NCBI GenBank assembly: GCA_003242735.1
Contig: QGVH01000016.1
Span: 1-64,000 of the forward strand
Length of the DNA stretch: 64,000 nt
Source: a bacterium
GTDB taxonomy: Bacteria > Gemmatimonadota > Gemmatimonadetes > Longimicrobiales > RSA9
Direction: 5' to 3'
Below the pieces are notes generated by a model. That model saw only the letters and a list, made by a program, of their open reading frames with translations, was not told the DNA's origin and did no database searches. The position numbers and the translations under genes are program-made. This document shows positions 29,788 to 40,243 of the stretch, piece by piece; the first letter of the stretch is position 1; every line of letters begins with the position of its first letter.

Positions 29788-30687
29788 CTAGAGGAGGTGC
29801 CCCCCGTCGACCGGGATGACGGCGCCGGTGATGTGGCGGGCCATCTCGGAGCAGAGGAAGACCACCACGTGGGCGACGTCCTGGGGGTCGCCGAGGCGAC
29901 CGAGCACGCTCTTCTCGCGGGCGCGGTCCAGCACCTCGGCGGGGACCGCCTCGGTGAGCCGCGTCGTCCGGATGTAGCCCGGCGCGACGGCGTTCACGTT
30001 GATGTTCGATGGCCCCAGCTCCACGGCGGCGGACCGCGTCAGGGCCAGCAGCCCCGCCTTCGAGGCCGAATAATTGGCCAGGCCGAACTCGCTGCGGATG
30101 CCGTGGATGGAGCTGACGTTGACGATCTTGCCGTACTGCTGCGCACGGAACAGTGGCGTGACCGCACGGATCATGTTGAACGCGCCGGTCAGGTTCGTGT
30201 CGATGACCTCGCGCCACTGCTCATCGGTCATCCGCCACAGCGCGCGGTCCCGGGCGATCCCGGCGTTGTTCACCAGGATGTGCAGCGCCCCGAAGCACTC
30301 CCGTGCCTCGCGCACGAACCGTTCCACGGCGCGCGGATCCCGCACGTCACACTCGGCGCAGAGGACCTGGACCTCGAGCTGCCGCAGCTCGTTGGCCGTC
30401 CGCTCCGCCTCTGACGCCATGCGGCCGTCGCCGTCGTCGATGTAGTTGAAGGCGACGTGCACGCCGTTCTGCGCCAGCTCCAGCGCGATGGCGCGGCCGA
30501 TGCCCGACGCCCCACCCGTGACGATCGCGCCCAGACCGCGCAGGTCGCTGTAGACGCCCGCCGGCTGCGGCTGCGTCTCCCCGACGACCTCGACCAGCAG
30601 TTGTTCCAGCGCCTCGTCCACCACCTGGCCCGGTTGCTGCCCGGCGGCGACCGGCGCGTGCGAACCTCGCGGCCAGCGCGCGCTCAC
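29788..30687 (-). CDS. Short-chain dehydrogenase/reductase (FabG-like)
   Basis: 299 residues from GTG 30687. An N-terminal extension of about 45 residues precedes the Rossmann core: TGGASGIG cofactor motif at about 58-65, NNAG at about 141-144, Ser in VNVSSIHG, catalytic Tyr-Lys in ANYSASKAG, and the closing PVDGGHLL. Core resembles 3-oxoacyl-ACP or acetoacetyl-CoA reductases. The first 45 residues (AGQQPGQVVDEALEQLLVEVVGETQPQP) are not part of the fold; if the true start is later, the protein would be about 255 residues. 170 bases separate it from phoU and 106 from the hydratase gene. Confidence 0.85.
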   Translation of the reverse strand: MSARWPRGSHAPVAAGQQPGQVVDEALEQLLVEVVGETQPQPAGVYSDLRGLGAIVTGGASGIGRAIALELAQNGVHVAFNYIDDGDGRMASEAERTANELRQLEVQVLCAECDVRDPRAVERFVREARECFGALHILVNNAGIARDRALWRMTDEQWREVIDTNLTGAFNMIRAVTPLFRAQQYGKIVNVSSIHGIRSEFGLANYSASKAGLLALTRSAAVELGPSNINVNAVAPGYIRTTRLTEAVPAEVLDRAREKSVLGRLGDPQDVAHVVVFLCSEMARHITGAVIPVDGGHLL

Positions 30688-30857
30688 CGACCGCTCGCTG
30701 CAAGCATCAGCGCGTCCCCATCACGGGATGCGTCGCGCCGGCGCCGGGCAATGGATCGAACGGCGGACAATGGGGGCGGCGAGGGGCCGCTGTCAAGCAG
30801 CAGGGCCACGCTCACCGCCGCGTGTCGCCGTCGAAGCAGGGCATCACCGCCCGGCGG

Positions 30858-31538
30858 CTACTCGGCCGCACGCCGCGCCTCCGCGTGATGCTTGATCGTC
30901 CTGCCCTCCACCAGGTACACCACCTCTTCCGCGATGTTGGTCGCGAGATCCGCGATGCGCTCGAGGTTGCCGGACACGATGTAGAGGTCCATGCCGGTGC
31001 TGATGCGACGGGGATCCTCCATCATGTGCGTGAGCAGGATGCGGAAGACGTTCTGGTGCAGCTCGTCCACACGATCGTCGCGGCGCAGGACGTCACGGGC
31101 GAGCACGGCATCGCCGCGGACGAACGCGTCCAGCGCATCCCCCAGCATCCGGTTCGCCACCCGGACCATCTCCTCCATCTCCGGAAGCGGAGGCAGCGGC
31201 GCCGTGCCGAGCATGTATTCGACGGCCTCGGCGATGTTCACGGCGTGGTCGCCGATGCGCTCCAGGTCGGTCGTGATGCTGAGCGCGGTGGTGATCAGCC
31301 GGAGGTCCCGCGCCATGGGCTGCTGGAGGGCCAGGAGCTGGATCGCCGCCTCGTCGAGCTCCAGCTCCCGCTCGTTGATCTCCTCATCCATCTCGATCAC
31401 CCGCTGCGCCTTGGCCCGGTCCCGCTCGAGCAGGGCCTCGACGGCGAGACGGACGGCCTCCTCGACCTGGCCGGCCATCGCGACGAGTCGGGACTTGAGC
31501 TGGTCCAGCTCCTCCTGGAAGTGCCGCTGGGGGCTCAC
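30858..31538 (-). CDS. phoU: PhoU phosphate-transport regulator
   Basis: 226 residues with two PhoU three-helix domains, each bearing the metal-binding E(D)xxxD signature: [17 protein letters not shown] in the first and [21 protein letters not shown] in the second. PhoU couples the Pst transporter to PhoR and keeps the Pho regulon off when phosphate is present. GTG at 31538 overlaps the pstB stop (GTGA). Last gene of the pst operon. Confidence 0.95.
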   Translation of the reverse strand: MSPQRHFQEELDQLKSRLVAMAGQVEEAVRLAVEALLERDRAKAQRVIEMDEEINERELELDEAAIQLLALQQPMARDLRLITTALSITTDLERIGDHAVNIAEAVEYMLGTAPLPPLPEMEEMVRVANRMLGDALDAFVRGDAVLARDVLRRDDRVDELHQNVFRILLTHMMEDPRRISTGMDLYIVSGNLERIADLATNIAEEVVYLVEGRTIKHHAEARRAAE

Positions 31539-32311
31539 CCGAACCTCCCGGTGATGTACGCCTCGGTGCGCTCCTCGCGCGGGTTGGTGAACAGCTCCTC
31601 CGTCGGCCCGTACTCCACCACCTCACCCATGTAGAGGAACGCCGTGTAGTCCGAGATCCGCGCCGCCTGCTGCATGTTGTGGGTCACGATCACGACGGTG
31701 TAGCGCTGCTTCAGCTCGTAGATCAGGTCCTCGATCTTCTGCGTGGCGATCGGGTCCAGCGCGGAGGCGGGCTCGTCCATGAGCAGGATCTCCGGCTCCA
31801 CGGCCAGCGCCCGGGCAATGCAGAGGCGCTGCTGCTGGCCGCCGGAGAGGGTGAGCGCGCTCTCGTGCAGCCGGTCGGCGACCTCGTCCCACAGCGCGGC
31901 GGCGCGCAGCGATCGCTCCACCAGCTCGTCCAGGTCGCCGCGGAAGCCATTGATGCGCGGGCCGAAGGCCACGTTGTCGTAGATGGACTTGGGGAACGGA
32001 TTCGGCTTCTGGAAGACCATGCCGATGCGGCGCCGGACCTCGACGGGGTCAACGTCCGGCCCGTACAGGTTCACGTCGTGGAACAGCACCTCGCCCTCGA
32101 CCCGCGCCGTGGGCACCAGGTCGTTCATGCGGTTCAGGCAGCGGAGCAGCGTGCTCTTCCCGCATCCGGAGGGGCCGATGAACGCGACGACGCGTCGCGC
32201 CGGGATCCGGATCGAGACGTTCCGCACGGCCTGCGCCTTGCCGTAGAACACGCTCAGCCGCCGCGTCTCGAGCGCGGCCTCGCCGGGCGGGATGATGACC
32301 GAGCCAGCCAT
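31535..32311 (-). CDS. pstB: Phosphate ABC transporter ATPase
   Basis: 258 residues. ABC ATPase with Walker [10 protein letters not shown] (46-54), Q-loop [13 protein letters not shown], signature LSGGQQQR (155-162), Walker B LLMDEP (176-181) and H-loop [22 protein letters not shown] and the MNDLVP... stretch are PstB-specific. It powers phosphate uptake through PstC/PstA. Follows pstA with a two-base gap. Confidence 0.97.
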   Translation of the reverse strand: MAGSVIIPPGEAALETRRLSVFYGKAQAVRNVSIRIPARRVVAFIGPSGCGKSTLLRCLNRMNDLVPTARVEGEVLFHDVNLYGPDVDPVEVRRRIGMVFQKPNPFPKSIYDNVAFGPRINGFRGDLDELVERSLRAAALWDEVADRLHESALTLSGGQQQRLCIARALAVEPEILLMDEPASALDPIATQKIEDLIYELKQRYTVVIVTHNMQQAARISDYTAFLYMGEVVEYGPTEELFTNPREERTEAYITGRFG

Positions 32312-32313
32312 GG

Positions 32314-33195
32314 TCACAGCCTGCGCGCGTACTTGTTGCGGAGCAGGATCGCCACGGCATTGAGAGCGAGCAGCACTGCGAGCAGCACGATGCTGCCGGC
32401 GGCAGCCAGGCGCTGGAACTCGGGCTGCGGCCGTGCGATCCAGTTGAAGACCTGGACGGGGATGACCGTGAAGCCGTCCAGCGGGCTGTTCGGTATGTAC
32501 GGCACGAACGCCAGCGCCCCAATGAGGAGGAGCGGCGCGGCTTCGCCGATGGCGCGCGAGAGGGCGAGGATCGTCCCGGTCAGGATGCCCGGCAGAGCGA
32601 GCGGCAGAACGTGGTGCCACACGGTCTGCCAGCGCGTCGCGCCGAGGGCGTACGAACCCAGCCGGATCGAAGCGGGCACGGCGCGGATCGCCTCCTCGGC
32701 GGCAATGACGATCATCGGGAGGATGAGCAGCGCGAGCGTCAGCGCGGCGGCCAACACGCTGCGGCCCAGCGCCATGGCGCGCACGAACACCGCGAGCCCC
32801 AGGATGCCGTAGACGATGGCGGGCACACCCGCGAGGTTCGCGATGTTCGTCCGGATCAGCGTGGTGATGCGGTTGCGCGGCGCGTACTCCACCAGCCAGA
32901 TCGCGGTGGCGACGCCGAGCGGGAACGAGATCACCGCCGTGAGCACGACCACCCACAGCGAGCCGACCAGCGCCGGCCAGATCCCTGCCCGGGACGCGGA
33001 GCGCGACGGGTAGGAACGGACGAACTCCCAGGTCAGCACACCCGCGCCGTCCCGCCACAGGTCCACGAGCAGGATGGCGAGGAAGACGAGGCCGAGGACG
33101 GTCGCGGCGAAGCACGCCGCGGCGAACAGAGCGCCGAGCACCCGGCGCCGGACGCGACGGAGCTGAAAACGCGGAGCGTGCGGCTCGACGCTCAT
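32314..33195 (-). CDS. pstA: Phosphate ABC transporter permease PstA
   Basis: 293 residues with six transmembrane helices and the binding-protein-dependent permease EAA-type loop ([60 protein letters not shown]). Start ATG 33195. N-terminal 20 residues are Arg-rich cytoplasmic. Confidence 0.95.
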   Translation of the reverse strand: MSVEPHAPRFQLRRVRRRVLGALFAAACFAATVLGLVFLAILLVDLWRDGAGVLTWEFVRSYPSRSASRAGIWPALVGSLWVVVLTAVISFPLGVATAIWLVEYAPRNRITTLIRTNIANLAGVPAIVYGILGLAVFVRAMALGRSVLAAALTLALLILPMIVIAAEEAIRAVPASIRLGSYALGATRWQTVWHHVLPLALPGILTGTILALSRAIGEAAPLLLIGALAFVPYIPNSPLDGFTVIPVQVFNWIARPQPEFQRLAAAGSIVLLAVLLALNAVAILLRNKYARRL

Positions 33196-33266
33196 GCCAG
33201 CGCTCCCCCGCCACCCAGGCCCGCAACGCCGGTGCCCAACGCGCGCCCAAACGCGCGGCCTCCTCC

Positions 33267-34253
33267 TCATTCGTATCCCTCCCTGAACCGGCGCACCACC
33301 ACCGTGCTCGCGATGTTCATGAGCAGCGTGACCGCGAACAGGGCCAGCCCCACCGCGAAGATGGTGCGGTACTCGATGGTGCCGAACGGCGCCTCGCCCA
33401 GGCCGACCTGTGCGATGTATGCGGTCATGGTCTGAACGCTCTCGAGCGGGTTCAACGTCAGGTTGGGCGTGGCGCCGGCGGCGATGGTCACGATCATGGT
33501 CTCGCCGATCGCTCGGGAGAGCGCGAGGATGAACGCGGCGCTGATCCCGGACAGCGCCGCGGGCACGACGGTGCGCGTCGCGACCTCCAGCCTGGTGGCG
33601 CCCAGGGCGTACGCCGCTTCCCGCAGTGAGTTCGGGACCGCGCTCATGGCGTCCTCGGCGAGCGAGGCGACCGTCGGGATGATCATGATGCCGATGACGA
33701 TGCTCGCGCTCGCGGCGTTGAAAACGTGCGTCTGCGGCCAGACCGCGCGCAGCATCGGCGTGACGAACGTGAGCGCGAAGTAGCCGTAGACGACGGTCGG
33801 GATGCCGGCGAGCACCTCCAGCGACGGCTTGAGGATCCGGCGCACCCGCGGACTGGCGTACTCGCTGAGGTAGATCGCGCTGGCGAGCCCGACCGGCAAC
33901 GCGACCAGCGCGGCGCCGAACGCCACGAGCACGGACCCGGCGAGCAGCGGCAGCACGCCGAAGTGCTGCGGCCGGAACAGCGGCGTCCAGCGCGTGCCGG
34001 TGAGGAACTCCAGGGGCGAGACCTCGGCGAAGAACGCCGCGGCCTCGATCACGAGGACGGCGACGATGCCGACGGTCGTCAGGATCGAGACGACGCTGCA
34101 GAGGAAGAGCGCGGCTCCGATCAGCCGCTCTCGGAGGTCGCGGCGCGCTGGGCCTCGGTGGAGCAGCGCGAGCGCCCCGGATCGGACGCCCCGGACCGGC
34201 GCGACGCCGAGCGCGGCCACCGGCGTCTGCGTCACGTCGTCGTCACGTTCCAC
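33267..34253 (-). CDS. pstC: Phosphate ABC transporter permease PstC
   Basis: 328 residues. Cytoplasmic tail of about 45 residues, then six transmembrane helices; EAA loop [56 protein letters not shown] is typical. The PstC hallmark [25 protein letters not shown] is present. GTG start at 34253 overlaps the end of pstS by 11 bases. Confidence 0.95.
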   Translation of the reverse strand: MERDDDVTQTPVAALGVAPVRGVRSGALALLHRGPARRDLRERLIGAALFLCSVVSILTTVGIVAVLVIEAAAFFAEVSPLEFLTGTRWTPLFRPQHFGVLPLLAGSVLVAFGAALVALPVGLASAIYLSEYASPRVRRILKPSLEVLAGIPTVVYGYFALTFVTPMLRAVWPQTHVFNAASASIVIGIMIIPTVASLAEDAMSAVPNSLREAAYALGATRLEVATRTVVPAALSGISAAFILALSRAIGETMIVTIAAGATPNLTLNPLESVQTMTAYIAQVGLGEAPFGTIEYRTIFAVGLALFAVTLLMNIASTVVVRRFREGYE

Positions 34254-35214
34254 GACCAGACGCCTCCGCGATCCTGCGCGTGTTGGCCTCGTAGTCCGCT
34301 TCGCTCAGCGGCACGTAACCGACCTCGCGGGCCAGCTCCGGCGCGACGTCCATGTAGAAGCGCACGAAGTCGGCGACGGTTCGCCGGGCGAGCGACTCGC
34401 GGTTGACGTAGATGAAGAGCGGACGCGAGAGCGGGTCGTACGTGCCGCGGCGGATCGTCTCCGGCGTGGGCGCGACGCAGCCGCTCCCGCCGTCCACGGC
34501 CACCAGCTTCACGCGGTCCCGGTTCGCCTCGTAGTACGCGTAGCCGAAATAGCCGAGCGCGCCGCGATCACCCGCGACCCCCGTGACGAGGACGTTGTCG
34601 TCCTCGCTCACCGTGTACTCCCACCGGCTGGCGCCCGGCTCGCCCACGACGGCCTCGGTGAAGTCGTCGAACGTGCCGGAGTCCGGACCCGGGCCGTAGA
34701 GACGCAACGGCTCGTCCGGGAAGCCTTCCCGCACCTCTGCCCAGCTCTCCACCGTGCTGCCGGGTTCCCAGATGCGGCGGAGCTCCTCCACCGTCAGGCA
34801 GTCCACCCACGTGTTGTCCGGATGCACGACGATGGAGATGCCGTCGTAGGCGACCGGCAGCTCGAGGAACCGGACGTCGTTGACGATGCACTCGTCGCGC
34901 TCCGCATCCTTGATGGGCCGCGACGCGTTGTTGATGTCCGTCTCACCCGCGCAGAAACGCTCGAAGCCGCCGCCGGTGCCGGACAGGCCGACCGTGACCT
35001 GCACCGCCGCGCCCTGGGCGATCCCGAACTCCTCGGCCACCGCCTCCGTCAGCGGGTACACGGTGCTCGACCCATCGATCAGGACCCTCCCTTCTCCGCC
35101 CCCCGGCCCGCGTTCGCCGCACGCCGCGGCGAACAGGGCGAGGACGAGGATGGCGGCGAGTCCGGAATGAGCCCCCCGTGCGAGGGAGTGTCGCTGGTCG
35201 TCGTCACGCATCAT
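34243..35214 (-). CDS. pstS: Phosphate-binding lipoprotein PstS
   Basis: 323 residues. Lipobox LFAAACG anchors it to the membrane; the phosphate-binding motifs are visible as [40 protein letters not shown] and [12 protein letters not shown]. The form lacks the long domain insertions of E. coli PstS and resembles the Synechococcus/Sphaerobacter type. Two ATGs (35214 and 35211) are adjacent. Delivers phosphate to PstC/PstA. Confidence 0.95.
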   Translation of the reverse strand: MMRDDDQRHSLARGAHSGLAAILVLALFAAACGERGPGGGEGRVLIDGSSTVYPLTEAVAEEFGIAQGAAVQVTVGLSGTGGGFERFCAGETDINNASRPIKDAERDECIVNDVRFLELPVAYDGISIVVHPDNTWVDCLTVEELRRIWEPGSTVESWAEVREGFPDEPLRLYGPGPDSGTFDDFTEAVVGEPGASRWEYTVSEDDNVLVTGVAGDRGALGYFGYAYYEANRDRVKLVAVDGGSGCVAPTPETIRRGTYDPLSRPLFIYVNRESLARRTVADFVRFYMDVAPELAREVGYVPLSEADYEANTRRIAEASGRGT

Positions 35215-35266
35215 CGTTCTCGGTCCCGTGCTCGGGCCGCCCGCATCCGCGGGCAGGCCGTTCAGA

Positions 35267-36400
35267 TCAGAAGTAGACCTGCGCCTGCGCGCGCAACGCG
35301 TGCTGCGCGTCGGCGCCGCGCCCACGCGGCACGTAGGCATCCCAGTTGACCGACAGCTTGTTGCGGCGGAAGAGGTAGACGTTGACGCCGGGGGTGACGA
35401 GCCAGCCGTCGTCGTCCGAGACGCTGGACGGGTTTCCGTAGCTGAGACGGAAGATGGGCTCGATGCCCTCGACGCGGCGGCCGTGGAGCTGGAAGAACGA
35501 CGCCAGCCAGACCTGCGCGCCCCAGAGCCGCTCGCCATCCACCAGGTTCTCGCCGAGCACTGCCTCGCCCAGGACGTGCAGGCCGGGCCGGAAGAAGTCG
35601 CCCCACTCGCCGTCCAGCGAGACGGCCACGCCCTCCAGCTCACGGCGCGCGCCGGCGAGCGTTCGACCGCGCGTCTCCCGGTAGCTGCCCGCGAGGCCGA
35701 GGCGCGCAGGCGCGCCGGCGAACCGGTACTGGATGCGGCCGGCCGCCGACGTGCCGTCGTTGTCGTCCAGCGCGTCCTTGCCGCTGCCGTTGAACACGCC
35801 GACCGCGTAGCCCCAACGGCCTCGCTCGCCGTGCAGCGCGACGCCGATCTCCCGGCCGACGTATCCCAGTGCATCCAGCATCTCCTGCTCCTCGCCCAAC
35901 ACCGCGGCGCCGCCGAGCACGGCGAGCGGCACGCCCTCCCGCACCAGCGCGCGATCCAGCCCGCGGATCCGCACGCCCCGCTCGATCGGCAGGATGAGCG
36001 ACGAGCTGGTGAGGAACAGCAGGCTGAACGGCTTCTTGAACTGGCCGACCCGGAGCTGCACGGCCTCGTCGAACTCCAGGTTCAGCCAGGCGTCCGCGAG
36101 GTCCAGCTCGCCCAACGCGAAGTCCGGCTGGATGCGGGCGGTGATCCAGCCCGCGATCGCCGCCTCCACACTCACCCGGACCCGGCGCGTCTCGAACGTG
36201 GACGCGGCGATGTCGTCGTCCGGGTCGATGAGGGGAAAGACGTCCTCCTCATCGACGCTCGTGGTGTTGAACTGGACCTGCGCGTGTCCGCCCATCCGGA
36301 CGCGCACGGGATCCGGCGCTGCCTGCGCGGAGGCCGCAGAGGTGCAGATCGTGAGCGCGAGAGCGAGGGAGCCCAGCAGCCCTCCCGCGAAGCGGTCCAT
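35267..36400 (-). CDS. OprP/OprO-type phosphate-selective porin
   Basis: 377 residues, signal peptide (LLGSLALALTICTSAASAQA), then a 16-strand porin of the OprO/P family: ETRRVRVSVEAAIAGWITARIQPDFALGELDLADAWLNLEFDEAVQLRVGQFKKPFSL, ERGVRIRGLDRALVREG, YAVGVFNGSG, GLAGSYRETRGR and the C-terminal aromatic QAQVYF. Position directly upstream of pstS and the repeat boxes in front suggest it admits phosphate under starvation. Arg-ladder or Lys cluster cannot be confirmed by eye. First gene of the pst operon. Confidence 0.88.
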   Translation of the reverse strand: MDRFAGGLLGSLALALTICTSAASAQAAPDPVRVRMGGHAQVQFNTTSVDEEDVFPLIDPDDDIAASTFETRRVRVSVEAAIAGWITARIQPDFALGELDLADAWLNLEFDEAVQLRVGQFKKPFSLLFLTSSSLILPIERGVRIRGLDRALVREGVPLAVLGGAAVLGEEQEMLDALGYVGREIGVALHGERGRWGYAVGVFNGSGKDALDDNDGTSAAGRIQYRFAGAPARLGLAGSYRETRGRTLAGARRELEGVAVSLDGEWGDFFRPGLHVLGEAVLGENLVDGERLWGAQVWLASFFQLHGRRVEGIEPIFRLSYGNPSSVSDDDGWLVTPGVNVYLFRRNKLSVNWDAYVPRGRGADAQHALRAQAQVYF

Positions 36401-36479
36401 GCGCGACTCCCGTCGTCGGGAACGTGACCCGCAACGTCACGAGGCGCTCGGAGGATCGCACCGGAGCGTCACGGCGGCG

Positions 36480-36508
36480 ATCACGCCGACGTAACGGGTG
36501 TGTAACGG
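36480..36508 (-). promoter_or_regulatory. PHO-box-like repeats upstream of the porin-pst operon
   Basis: On the minus strand CCGTTAC ACAC CCGTTAC is followed by GTCG GCGTGAT: three 7-mers at an 11-base period. On the plus strand the pentamers are gtaac at 36491 and 36502 and atcac at 36480. PHO boxes of other phyla have the same 11-base period. Lies about 80-108 bases before the porin ATG at 36400. Confidence 0.6.
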
Positions 36509-36516
36509 CCGGGACC

Positions 36517-36894
36517 TCAGCGGGCAGCTGGTGGACGGGGCGAGGGCGCGGGTGGTGCGTCCGAGGCAGGTGCAGAGCCGTCGTCCGTGTGGGATGGCGG
36601 TGCCGCCGGCGGTGCACCGTACGGCGCGGCGGCATGGACCGCGGGGAGGAACGCGGGGTCGTCCACGACGACGACGTCGGGCGCTTCGTCGCCGCGTTCG
36701 AAGCGTACCGGCTCGTGCGCGGATGCGCCGCGTGTCTGCCTGAGCTCTTCGAACGGCCAGAAGAGGACGCGACCATCCTCCGTGACGAGTCCGATGCCCG
36801 CCGCGCCGATCATCACCGTGACGGGCTCCCACTTGGCCGTACGGGCGTCGTAGTGCCAGCCGGGCCAGTGCGTGCGCAACGCCTGCGTGCTCAT
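36517..36894 (-). CDS. Small protein resembling the N-terminal beta domain of some M48 peptidases
   Basis: 125 residues. Opens with HWPGWHYDARTAKWEPVTVMIGAAGIGLVTEDGRVLFWPFEELRQTRG, continues HEPVRFERGDEAPDVVVVDDPAFLPAVHAAAPYGAP and ends in a Pro/Ala tail. The YDxRTA..EPVTV...WPFEELRQT pattern is like the beta-rich N-terminal domain (DUF7092) of M48 metalloproteases; no HExxH or membrane helix follows. Either a free-standing copy or a remnant. ATG at 36894. Low certainty on the family. Confidence 0.6.
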   Translation of the reverse strand: MSTQALRTHWPGWHYDARTAKWEPVTVMIGAAGIGLVTEDGRVLFWPFEELRQTRGASAHEPVRFERGDEAPDVVVVDDPAFLPAVHAAAPYGAPPAAPPSHTDDGSAPASDAPPAPSPRPPAAR

Positions 36895-37337
36895 GTGGAC
36901 AGCCTCAGCCGGATGGACTGTGCGTGTGGAAGATCGCGGGTCTGAACGCTGTGTCGACGTCCAGGCGCTGGAACCCGACGCCCGCTGGAACGACTCCGTT
37001 CGGGGGTTCTCCATGCAGGCGTCGTGCGGGGAGAGGGGGAGAGGGCGTGCAGCCCGGGAAGACGGGACTCGATGCTCCAACGATAATCGAGATCGGCCTT
37101 TCACGGCAAGGGCGGCCGCCCCACGTGATGGCCGTGTCGCCGGCAGCGGCCCGCGCAACCTTGCGGTGCTCTCGGAGGCGCTGTAAAATTTGTTTCTTGT
37201 AGCTGTGCGCCCCGCGGCGGCTGCTGGCGACGCCGTACGCGGGGTCCGTTCTCGACTCCCCGGGCCGCCGCAATCGTCGCCGCGGCGTCCGTCGGCCGCG
37301 GTCGTTCCATACCCGATCCCCGTGCGAGGAGAGCACG
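36895..37337. other. Intergenic region between divergent genes
   Basis: About 440 bases without a gene on either strand. It contains the promoter at 37161-37189 for the small outer-membrane protein gene. The open frames here are Arg-rich noise. Confidence 0.5.
37161..37189 (+). promoter_or_regulatory. Sigma70-type promoter before the small outer-membrane gene
   Basis: TTGCGG (37161-37166) and TAAAAT (37184-37189) with a 17-base spacer, in a region where AT content rises sharply (AAAATTTGTTTCTT). Transcription would start near 37196, giving a leader of about 140 bases. Confidence 0.65.
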
Positions 37338-37868
37338 ATGTTGCGACGCGTGTGGCCGTGCTTCTGTGCGTCCGTGGCGTTGCTGGCCATCACGACGGAG
37401 CTCGCCGCTCAGCGTGTGCCCGGCCGGCAGCGGGCTGAGGCCGACGTGCACGCGCGTCTGCTCGCGCTGGGCTCCATCGGCACCGACATCGACCGGCCCC
37501 ACGTCGCGGGCGGTGGTCTCTTCCAGTTCGGATACCGCCGCGCTTCCGTCTTTGCGCTGGGGATGATCGGTACGGGCGGCGACTACGCGTCGCGACTGGC
37601 GGGCGGCGGACTGGCCGTTCGGCTCGCCACGGTCGGCCCGCTCGAGTTGGGCGCCTTCGGCGGCTACGGGCTGTACGCCGAGAAAGGTTGGTCCGGGATC
37701 GAGCGGGATGCCGGGGGAGTCCTGGCGGGCGCAATGGTGTCCGCCCGGCTGGGCAGCTTCACGGTCGCGCTGGCGTTCAGCGATCTGACCGGCGAGTACG
37801 ACGAGGACGACGTCTCCGCGCCGTTCCGCTTCCACGTGCCGCGGCTCTCCCTCGGCGTCGGCTTCTGA
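37338..37868 (+). CDS. Small outer-membrane beta-barrel-like protein
   Basis: 176 residues. Signal peptide (ASVALLAITTELAAQ) then alternating aliphatic/polar strands with Gly turns (GGLFQFGYRRASVFALGMIGTGG, GGGLAVRLATVGPLELGAFGGYGLYAEKGW, GAMVSARLGSFTVALAFSDLTGEY, FHVPRLSLGVGF), consistent with an 8-stranded barrel ending in Phe. No family recognised. ATG at 37338 follows GAGGAGAGCACG. Confidence 0.75.
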   Translation: MLRRVWPCFCASVALLAITTELAAQRVPGRQRAEADVHARLLALGSIGTDIDRPHVAGGGLFQFGYRRASVFALGMIGTGGDYASRLAGGGLAVRLATVGPLELGAFGGYGLYAEKGWSGIERDAGGVLAGAMVSARLGSFTVALAFSDLTGEYDEDDVSAPFRFHVPRLSLGVGF

Positions 37869-37921
37869 ACCGCAGGTCCGCCACACCCATGCTGTCGCGC
37901 GCACACGTTGGAGCGAGCTCC

Positions 37922-40183
37922 ATGATCCGATCCTGCCAGCGGCGGCTCGAACACACCATGGCCGCTCTCGCGCTGCTCGTCCTGGGCGCATGTGGAGAGG
38001 AGTCTTCTCCGTTGAGGGTGGTGCCGGTCGCCCCGGCGGCGAGCCGCGTCGTGGCCGGCGCCGAGCAGGTCGGCACTGTCGCGCAGCGTACGCCGGAAGC
38101 GCTGGCCGTGCTGGTCATGGACCGCTTCGACAACCCGGTGCCCGACGTCGAGGTCACGTTCTCGGTCAGCGAGGGTGGTGGAGCGGTGGAGCCAGCGGTG
38201 ACGCGAACGGGGCGGGACGGCATCGCCCGGGCGAGCTGGACCCTGGGCACCAAGGCCGGCTGGCAAACGGCGACGGCGGAGGCGCCCGGGCTCGCGCCCG
38301 TACGGTTCTCGGCGCGGGCGGAGCCGGGGCCGCCCGTGGGCGCCGTTCCGCAGTCCGGTGATGCGCAAGCGGGGCCGGCGGGCTCGGGACTGGCGGAGCC
38401 GCTCGTCGTGCAGGTCACGGACGCGTACGGCAACGGCGTCGCGGGCGTGACCGTACAATGGGAAGTCACCGCCGGCGGCGGGTCGGTGGATCCGGCCACG
38501 TCCGTCACCGATGCGACGGGCCTGGCCTCGACGCGGCTGACGCTCGGGCCGACGGCCGGGCCCAACGCAGTCGTCGCACGGCCAGGGGGGTTGGCGCCCG
38601 TGGTGTTCACGGCGACGGCGCTGGACCCGTTCGACCTCTCGATCGCCGCCGTGTACCTCGTGCAGAGCGTCCAGACGCCCGCGGGTGACGTGCCCCTCGT
38701 CGCCGGCCGTGATGCCTACCTGCGGGTCTTCGTCGTCGCGACCGAGCCCAATTCGGCCCGGCCCGACGTGTACGTGGAGTTCTTCGACGGCGCGACGCGC
38801 GTCGCGGCCTACACGCTCGAGGCGCCGTCCTCGTCGGTGCCGACCGCCGTGGACGAGGGATCCCTCGGCAGCTCGTGGAACCTCCTGGTGCCCGGCAGCC
38901 TGGTCGTGCCCGGGCTCGGGATCCGCGTCACGGTGGACCCGAACGACAAGTGGGAAGAGTGGAACGAGGACAACAACGTCTTTCCCGCTTCCGGCGGGGT
39001 CTTCCCGGTGGACGTTCGGACGCCGCCGGTGTTCGACATCCGGTTCGTCCCGGTCAGCGTCGCTGGCGTGACCGGCGACGTGAACCCGACCAACATGCAG
39101 CGCTACCTCGAGGATGCGCTGAAGGTCTACCCCCTGCCCGGCGCGAACGCACAGGTGCGCTCCCAACCGCTCGCGAGCAGCGTGAGCACCACCGGTACCG
39201 CGGCGGCCTGGAACACCATCATCAGCGAGGTCCGGGTGCTCCGCATCGCGGAAGGCAGCCAGAGCCACTACTATGGCGTGCTCGCCACCGTGGGCGGCAC
39301 GGCGTACTGCGGGCTCGGCTACGTTGGCTACCCCGTGGCGATCGGACTGGACCGCTGTGGCTCCTGGACCGCGGCACACGAGTGGGGACACAACTTCGGG
39401 CGGCACCACGTTCCGTGCGGCAACCCGTCCAACCCTGACCCCCTCTATCCGTACCCGAACGGCTCGATCGGCGTCTACGGCTTCGATCCCGCGACGGGTC
39501 AGCTCAAGCGGCCGTCCACGCACGTGGATCTGATGTCCTACTGCGAGCCGGAGTGGATCAGCGACTACACGTTCCGCGCCGTGTTGGAGTTCCGCGAAGC
39601 GGAGGCGTCGGGACGCGCTGCCTTCGCCGCGGCGCGGGAGCCCGCGCTCGTCGTCTGGGGCAGGATGAACGGCCGCTCGCTCACCCTCGAGCCCGCGTTC
39701 GAGGTGGAGACCCGGCCCGCGCTGCCCGCCGAGCCCGGCCCCTACACGCTCCAGGGCCTCGACGCCTCGGGCGCCGTCGTCTTCGAGCTCTCCTTCGCGG
39801 GTGAAGCGTTGGGCCACGGCCCGGCCGACGAGCGCCACTTCGCCTACGCCCTCCCGGCCTCGCTCGCCCAACCGCACCGGCTCGAGCGGCTACGTCTCGT
39901 CGGGCCCGGCGTGCCCGCGGCCGAGATCGCGCGCCCGCCGGTCGCCGCGCGGGCCCGGGCGCAGGCCGCTCCCGTGCTGGAGGCGCGAGCTACAGGCGAA
40001 GTCGAGCTGCGCTGGGATGCGGCCGCCTCGCCGCTCGTCGTCGTGCGCGACCCGGGCACGGGCGACGTGCTCGCCTTCGCCCGCGGCGGCGCCGTGCGGC
40101 TCCACACCGATGCGCGACAGCTCGAGCTGATCGTCTCCGACGGGATCCGCAGCACGCGGCAGCGGGCGGCTGTCCGGCGGTGA
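37922..40183 (+). CDS. Ig-like metallopeptidase lipoprotein
   Basis: 753 residues. Lipobox LVLGACG. Two Big_1 (invasin-type) Ig domains, about 60-140 (LAVLVMDRFDNPVPDVEVTFSVSEGGGAVEP) and 155-235 (LVVQVTDAYGNGVAGVTVQWEVTAGGGSVDP), a CARDB-like segment (about 235-370), then a zinc peptidase domain with HEWGHNFGRHHVPCGN (486-501; His486/His490/His496 of HExxHxxxxxH) and a C-terminal beta region. The fold resembles M66/StcE-like reprolysin-family proteases by the active-site spacing and the Cys downstream. Secreted or surface-exposed. Start ATG 37922; ATG at 37958 is an alternative. Confidence 0.82.
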   Translation: MIRSCQRRLEHTMAALALLVLGACGEESSPLRVVPVAPAASRVVAGAEQVGTVAQRTPEALAVLVMDRFDNPVPDVEVTFSVSEGGGAVEPAVTRTGRDGIARASWTLGTKAGWQTATAEAPGLAPVRFSARAEPGPPVGAVPQSGDAQAGPAGSGLAEPLVVQVTDAYGNGVAGVTVQWEVTAGGGSVDPATSVTDATGLASTRLTLGPTAGPNAVVARPGGLAPVVFTATALDPFDLSIAAVYLVQSVQTPAGDVPLVAGRDAYLRVFVVATEPNSARPDVYVEFFDGATRVAAYTLEAPSSSVPTAVDEGSLGSSWNLLVPGSLVVPGLGIRVTVDPNDKWEEWNEDNNVFPASGGVFPVDVRTPPVFDIRFVPVSVAGVTGDVNPTNMQRYLEDALKVYPLPGANAQVRSQPLASSVSTTGTAAAWNTIISEVRVLRIAEGSQSHYYGVLATVGGTAYCGLGYVGYPVAIGLDRCGSWTAAHEWGHNFGRHHVPCGNPSNPDPLYPYPNGSIGVYGFDPATGQLKRPSTHVDLMSYCEPEWISDYTFRAVLEFREAEASGRAAFAAAREPALVVWGRMNGRSLTLEPAFEVETRPALPAEPGPYTLQGLDASGAVVFELSFAGEALGHGPADERHFAYALPASLAQPHRLERLRLVGPGVPAAEIARPPVAARARAQAAPVLEARATGEVELRWDAAASPLVVVRDPGTGDVLAFARGGAVRLHTDARQLELIVSDGIRSTRQRAAVRR

Positions 40184-40243
40184 GGGTTGAGGACGTGCGG
40201 CGGTGAGGCGATGAAGCGGTGAGGGGCCGGCCGGGCGCGTCAC

